DNA of 26,195 nt from CAINDZ01 sp964399195 (GTDB lineage Bacteria; Krumholzibacteriota; Krumholzibacteriia; LZORAL124-64-63): NCBI GenBank assembly GCA_964399195.1, contig CAYNPY010000051.1, positions 1-26,195 on the forward strand, read 5' to 3'. Shown here in pieces: positions 23,909 to 26,195 of the stretch; the stretch's first letter is position 1; each line of letters starts with the position of its first letter. Position numbers and translations under genes: made by a program. Below the pieces are notes generated by a model. That model saw nothing but the letters and a program-made list of their open reading frames with translations. It did not search any database and was not told the DNA's origin.

Positions 23909-25083
23909 GCGGCGCCACCGCCTGCCTGGCCTGCGGCGGCGCGCGCGTCGAGCGCTTCCTCGAACTGCGCGGCGTGCCGGTCTTCTGCAACGTGCTGTGG
24001 CCGGACCGCGCTTCGGCGCAGGCGGCGCCCCGCGGCGACCTGGACCTGGGCATCTGCGCCGACTGCGGCCACGTCTACAACCTGGCCTTCGACCCCGAGC
24101 TGGTGCGCTACGCCGAGGGCTACGAGAACTCGCTGCACCACTCGCCGCGCTTCCAGGCCTACGCCGAGGAACTGGCCCTGGACCTGCGCCGCCGCCACGG
24201 TCTGGACGGCAAGCATGTCGTGGAGATCGCCTGCGGACAGGGCGACTTCCTGAAGCTGGTCTGCGCCGGAGCGGGCAGCGTCGGCACCGGGTTCGACCCC
24301 AGCTATCGCGGCGGCGACCCCGGCGCGAACGTGACGATCCGCCGCGAGTACTTCGGCGTCAGCCCCCTGGGCCGCGCGCCCGACCTGGTCTGCTCGCGCC
24401 ACGCCCTCGAGCACATGGACGCCCCGGCCGGCTTCGTGCGCCTGATGCGCGAGGCCGTGCCCGCCGGCAGCTCGCCGGTCTATTTCTGCGAGGTGCCCAA
24501 CTCGCTCTACAGCCTGCGCGACGGCGGCGTCTGGGACTTCATCTACGAGCACGTCTCGTACTTCAACGCCCGCAGCCTGGCCGCCTGCTTCGCGCGCGGC
24601 GGGCTGCGCGTGAGCCGCACCTGGGAGACGTTCGCCGGGCAGTTCCTCTGTCTTGAGGCGGTCGGCGAATCGGCGCAAGCTGCACTTGCGCCGGCGCAAC
24701 TCGCGACGGTCCCCGCGGACGCCGACCTGCTGACGATGGCCGCCGGCCTCGGCGACGAGGTCGACCGGCTGCTGGCCCACTGGCGCCGCGAGTTCGCGCG
24801 CATCGCCCAGGCCGGCGGTCGCGTGGCCGTCTGGGGTTCGGGCAGCAAGGGCGTCACCTTCCTGAACCTGATGGGCGCCGACGGCGCCATCGGCGTGCCC
24901 GTCGACATCAACCCCGCCAAGCACGGCCTCTTCCTGCCGGGCGTCGGTCGCCAGGTGGTGGCGCCCGAGGCGCTGCCGGGTCTGGACATCGCCCTGGTGC
25001 TGGTGATGAATCCGGTCTACACCGAAGAGATCACCGGGATGGTGCGAGGATTGGGGCTGCAGGCTCCCGTGGCTGCGGTCTGA
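23905..25083 (+). CDS. Sugar C-methyltransferase family protein, copy 3 (altered active-site motif), GTG start
   Basis: 392 residues, GTG start overlapping the previous TGA. Cysteines C7/C10 and C51/C54 form the N-terminal zinc motif. The SAM motif is VVEIACGQGDFLKLV. The C-terminal domain has AVWGSGSKGVTFLNLMG, VDINPAKHGLFLPGVG and VLVMNPVYTEEI. At the active-site position the sequence reads FIYEHVSYF (212-220). Glu215 and His216 are kept, but the Tyr expected two residues before Glu is Ile213, with a Tyr displaced to 214. The enzyme may have changed substrate or activity. A linker at about 255-265 (SAQAALAPAQLA) is encoded by inverted copies of a GGCGCAAG motif that recurs just after the gene. 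Last gene of the rfbF operon. Confidence 0.84.
   Translation: MSGATACLACGGARVERFLELRGVPVFCNVLWPDRASAQAAPRGDLDLGICADCGHVYNLAFDPELVRYAEGYENSLHHSPRFQAYAEELALDLRRRHGLDGKHVVEIACGQGDFLKLVCAGAGSVGTGFDPSYRGGDPGANVTIRREYFGVSPLGRAPDLVCSRHALEHMDAPAGFVRLMREAVPAGSSPVYFCEVPNSLYSLRDGGVWDFIYEHVSYFNARSLAACFARGGLRVSRTWETFAGQFLCLEAVGESAQAALAPAQLATVPADADLLTMAAGLGDEVDRLLAHWRREFARIAQAGGRVAVWGSGSKGVTFLNLMGADGAIGVPVDINPAKHGLFLPGVGRQVVAPEALPGLDIALVLVMNPVYTEEITGMVRGLGLQAPVAAV
24671..24699. repeat. GGCGCAAG inverted repeats inside methyltransferase copy 3
   Basis: CGGCGCAAG (24671-24679) and CTTGCGCCG (24685-24693) are perfect 9-bp inverted arms around CTGCA. The right arm continues into CGGCGCAA, making a second overlapping palindrome. 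It falls in a region encoding an Ala-rich inter-domain linker. The core is the same as the palindrome at 25114-25129. Confidence 0.6.
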
Positions 25084-25537
25084 GTCTCGCTTCTATTGCG
25101 GTTGAGCCGGCCGCTTGCGCCGGCGCAAGTGCCGATCTTCCGACGCCCCTGCCAGCTAATGAAGAGCGGGACAGGGAATTCGATCGTGCCGATATCCAGT
25201 CCTCCAGCAGGAAGACCACACCCGGCTTGGATCAGTTTGGGCCGAAGGTCAGCCCGTCTCTCGCCTGACGGCCCCACTCTACCGTTCCCTTCGCCCGCGC
25301 CCCGCGCGACCAAGCGTCAGCCGACGATCCCTGGCGGTGACGGTGTCGGTGTCCGGCGGCGCCACATGTTGACGCCAGCCGTCAGGCACATTGGCGCCGA
25401 TCACCAATCCATGAGCTGGATGCACAGGCTGCGTTCGTCGTTCCGATGGAATGTCTGCCGCCACGCCCCGGGGGCATCCTGCCTGCCCCGCCCGCGGGTA
25501 CCGCTCTTGACAAGCGCTACCACCCAAGGTAACATCA
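25084..25537. other. 454-bp region without a recognised gene
   Basis: It starts with the 16-bp palindrome at 25114. The remainder has a mixed composition with less third-position periodicity than its neighbours, and every frame is interrupted or unremarkable. A 98-codon minus-strand frame (25279-25575) is not recognisable. It may be remnant or horizontally acquired DNA between the glycan operon and the small gene pair. A perfect TTGACA occurs at 25507-25512. No RNA gene or insertion-sequence end recognised. Confidence 0.45.
25114..25129. repeat. Perfect 16-bp palindrome after the rfbF operon
   Basis: CTTGCGCCGGCGCAAG is self-complementary over all 16 bases, 31 bp after the last methyltransferase stop. 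No U-tract follows and there is no loop unless the centre melts, so it is not a standard terminator. It shares CTTGCGCCGGCGCAA with the repeat inside the preceding gene. Confidence 0.55.
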
Positions 25538-25732
25538 TTGACGAAGATCAGGCGTGGCGGCTGTGTCTTCATCACCTGGGTCGGCGACCATCCGCCGCGC
25601 CATGTGCACGTCTACCGGGACGGGCGGTTCGTCGTGAAATGGGATCTCGACAACGACAGGGCGATGCGCGGCGCGCCGCTGCCGGGGCTGACGGAGCTGA
25701 TTCGCCGCCTGGAAGGCGAGGGTCTGCCGTGA
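25538..25732 (+). CDS. DUF4160-like small protein, TTG start
   Basis: 64 residues. The core GDHPPRHVHVYRDGRFVVKW fits the DUF4160 pattern (G-D/E-H-x-P-P-H-x-H-V, then a beta-hairpin with a charged end). The family is small and of unknown biochemical function. It is frequently found beside an HTH or DUF2442-type partner, an arrangement often regarded as toxin-antitoxin-like. The start is TTG 25538 with AAGGT about 8 nt upstream, and the family's usual N-terminal length is matched. Its stop overlaps the next gene's GTG (GTGA), so the two are coupled. It is unrelated in style to the polysaccharide genes. Confidence 0.72.
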   Translation: MTKIRRGGCVFITWVGDHPPRHVHVYRDGRFVVKWDLDNDRAMRGAPLPGLTELIRRLEGEGLP

Positions 25733-26195
25733 AGGTCCGGTCGGTGCGCATCAACAACCACAAGCGGACCTTCGAGGTGCGCCTGTCCGGCCGCGTCCTG
25801 GACTATCCCTTCGCCCGCTGCAGGCCCGAGCCGGGCGCGGACGATGCCGTGGTGGAGGCGCGACCCGATCCCGAAATGGCGGGCGAGGGATTCGCGTACG
25901 AACTGGCTTCGGGTCGCGGCGGCGCCGTGCACGTCGAGGAGGTGCTGGAGTACCACCGGGACCCCGCCCACCTGCGCGAACTCCTGCTCTACCGGCTGAC
26001 CCTCGAGGCGCAGCGCCGGGTGGACTCGTGCGGGTTGTCCCGGCGGGAGATCATCCGGCGGCTGGGCACGTCGCCGGCGCAGTTCTACCGCCTGCTCGAC
26101 GCCACCAACAGCCGCAAGTCGGTCGACGGCATGCTCCTTCTGCTGCACGCGCTGGACTGCGACGTGGAGATGGTGGTCAGCGGGCGGGACCGGGC
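25729..26195 (+). CDS. HTH-domain protein paired with the DUF4160-like gene (3' end outside window)
   Basis: At least 155 residues, still open at the window end. The N-terminal 80 residues are a beta-rich segment (VRINNHKRTFEVRLSGRVLDY). Then come a helical linker (YHRDPAHLRELLLYRLTLEAQ) and a helix-turn-helix-like C-terminus: LSRREIIRRLGTSPAQFYRL, followed by SVDGMLLLLHALDCDVEMVV, which resembles Cro/XRE-type domains. GTG 25729 overlaps the stop of the DUF4160-like gene. A DNA-binding, autoregulating antitoxin-like partner is the natural reading, but no toxicity or regulation can be seen in the sequence. Confidence 0.7.
   Translation, partial: MKVRSVRINNHKRTFEVRLSGRVLDYPFARCRPEPGADDAVVEARPDPEMAGEGFAYELASGRGGAVHVEEVLEYHRDPAHLRELLLYRLTLEAQRRVDSCGLSRREIIRRLGTSPAQFYRLLDATNSRKSVDGMLLLLHALDCDVEMVVSGRDR

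Noticed and set aside
25507..25535. TTGACA-17 bp-TAACAT promoter ahead of the DUF4160-like gene
   Set aside because: The boxes look good, but initiation would fall near 25542, inside the coding region and after its ribosome-binding site. Either the match is chance or the start assignment is wrong; I keep the start because it fits the family.
25279..25575. 98-codon minus-strand frame in the right-hand spacer
   Set aside because: No ribosome-binding site or domain recognised, and it overlaps the start of the DUF4160-like gene in antisense.
1..26195. CRISPR arrays, insertion sequences, tRNA or rRNA genes
   Set aside because: I saw no regularly spaced repeats, transposase motifs, terminal inverted repeats or cloverleaf-like segments anywhere in the window.

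Overview
This 26.2-kb window is GC-rich bacterial DNA with strong G/C bias at third codon positions. It reads as part of a large surface-polysaccharide (O-antigen, capsule or exopolysaccharide) locus. I see no marker gene (rRNA, tRNA, ribosomal protein), so the organism cannot be named. The membrane polymerase/ligase, a signal-peptide protein and nucleotide-sugar genes suggest a GC-rich bacterium with an elaborate glycan coat, possibly from a poorly sampled Gram-negative phylum. Coding is dense, many genes overlap by 1-4 bp, and at least four genes appear to start at TTG.

Layout. Positions 1-2974 (+): the 3' part of an asparagine synthetase-like amidotransferase, then an O-antigen ligase/polymerase-type membrane protein. 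Positions 3005-5205 (-): two overlapping GT4-type glycosyltransferases. Positions 5536-10941 (+): a secreted beta-rich protein, a CapK/PaaK-type adenylate-forming enzyme, a full-length asparagine synthetase and a glycosyltransferase. Positions 10954-12494 (-): two small SAM methyltransferases. Positions 12955-19304 (+): GT2, GT2, an unrecognised 675-residue protein with lectin-like modules, GT2, and a second CapK/PaaK-type enzyme. Positions 19552-25083 (+): behind an AT-rich promoter island, a glucose-1-phosphate cytidylyltransferase (rfbF), a sugar-nucleotide epimerase/dehydratase, and three consecutive zinc-motif C-methyltransferase-family proteins. Positions 25538-26195 (+): a DUF4160-like small protein overlapping an HTH-domain gene that runs off the window. 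This pair resembles a toxin-antitoxin-type couple and probably marks the edge of the glycan locus.

How it fits together (inference): six glycosyltransferases assemble an oligosaccharide unit. The amidotransferases, the CapK-like ligases and the small methyltransferases would decorate it with amide, acyl/aminoacyl and methyl groups. The Wzy/WaaL-type protein would polymerise or ligate it. The rfbF block would supply an unusual, probably C-branched, CDP-sugar. No flippase, ABC exporter, initiating phosphoglycosyltransferase or CDP-glucose 4,6-dehydratase is visible, so the locus must continue outside the window or draw on genes elsewhere.

The best candidate for something undescribed is the rfbF-epimerase-triple methyltransferase module. 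Next is the 675-residue lectin-like protein without a signal peptide, embedded among glycosyltransferases. All family assignments come from reading motifs by eye; no database search was possible.
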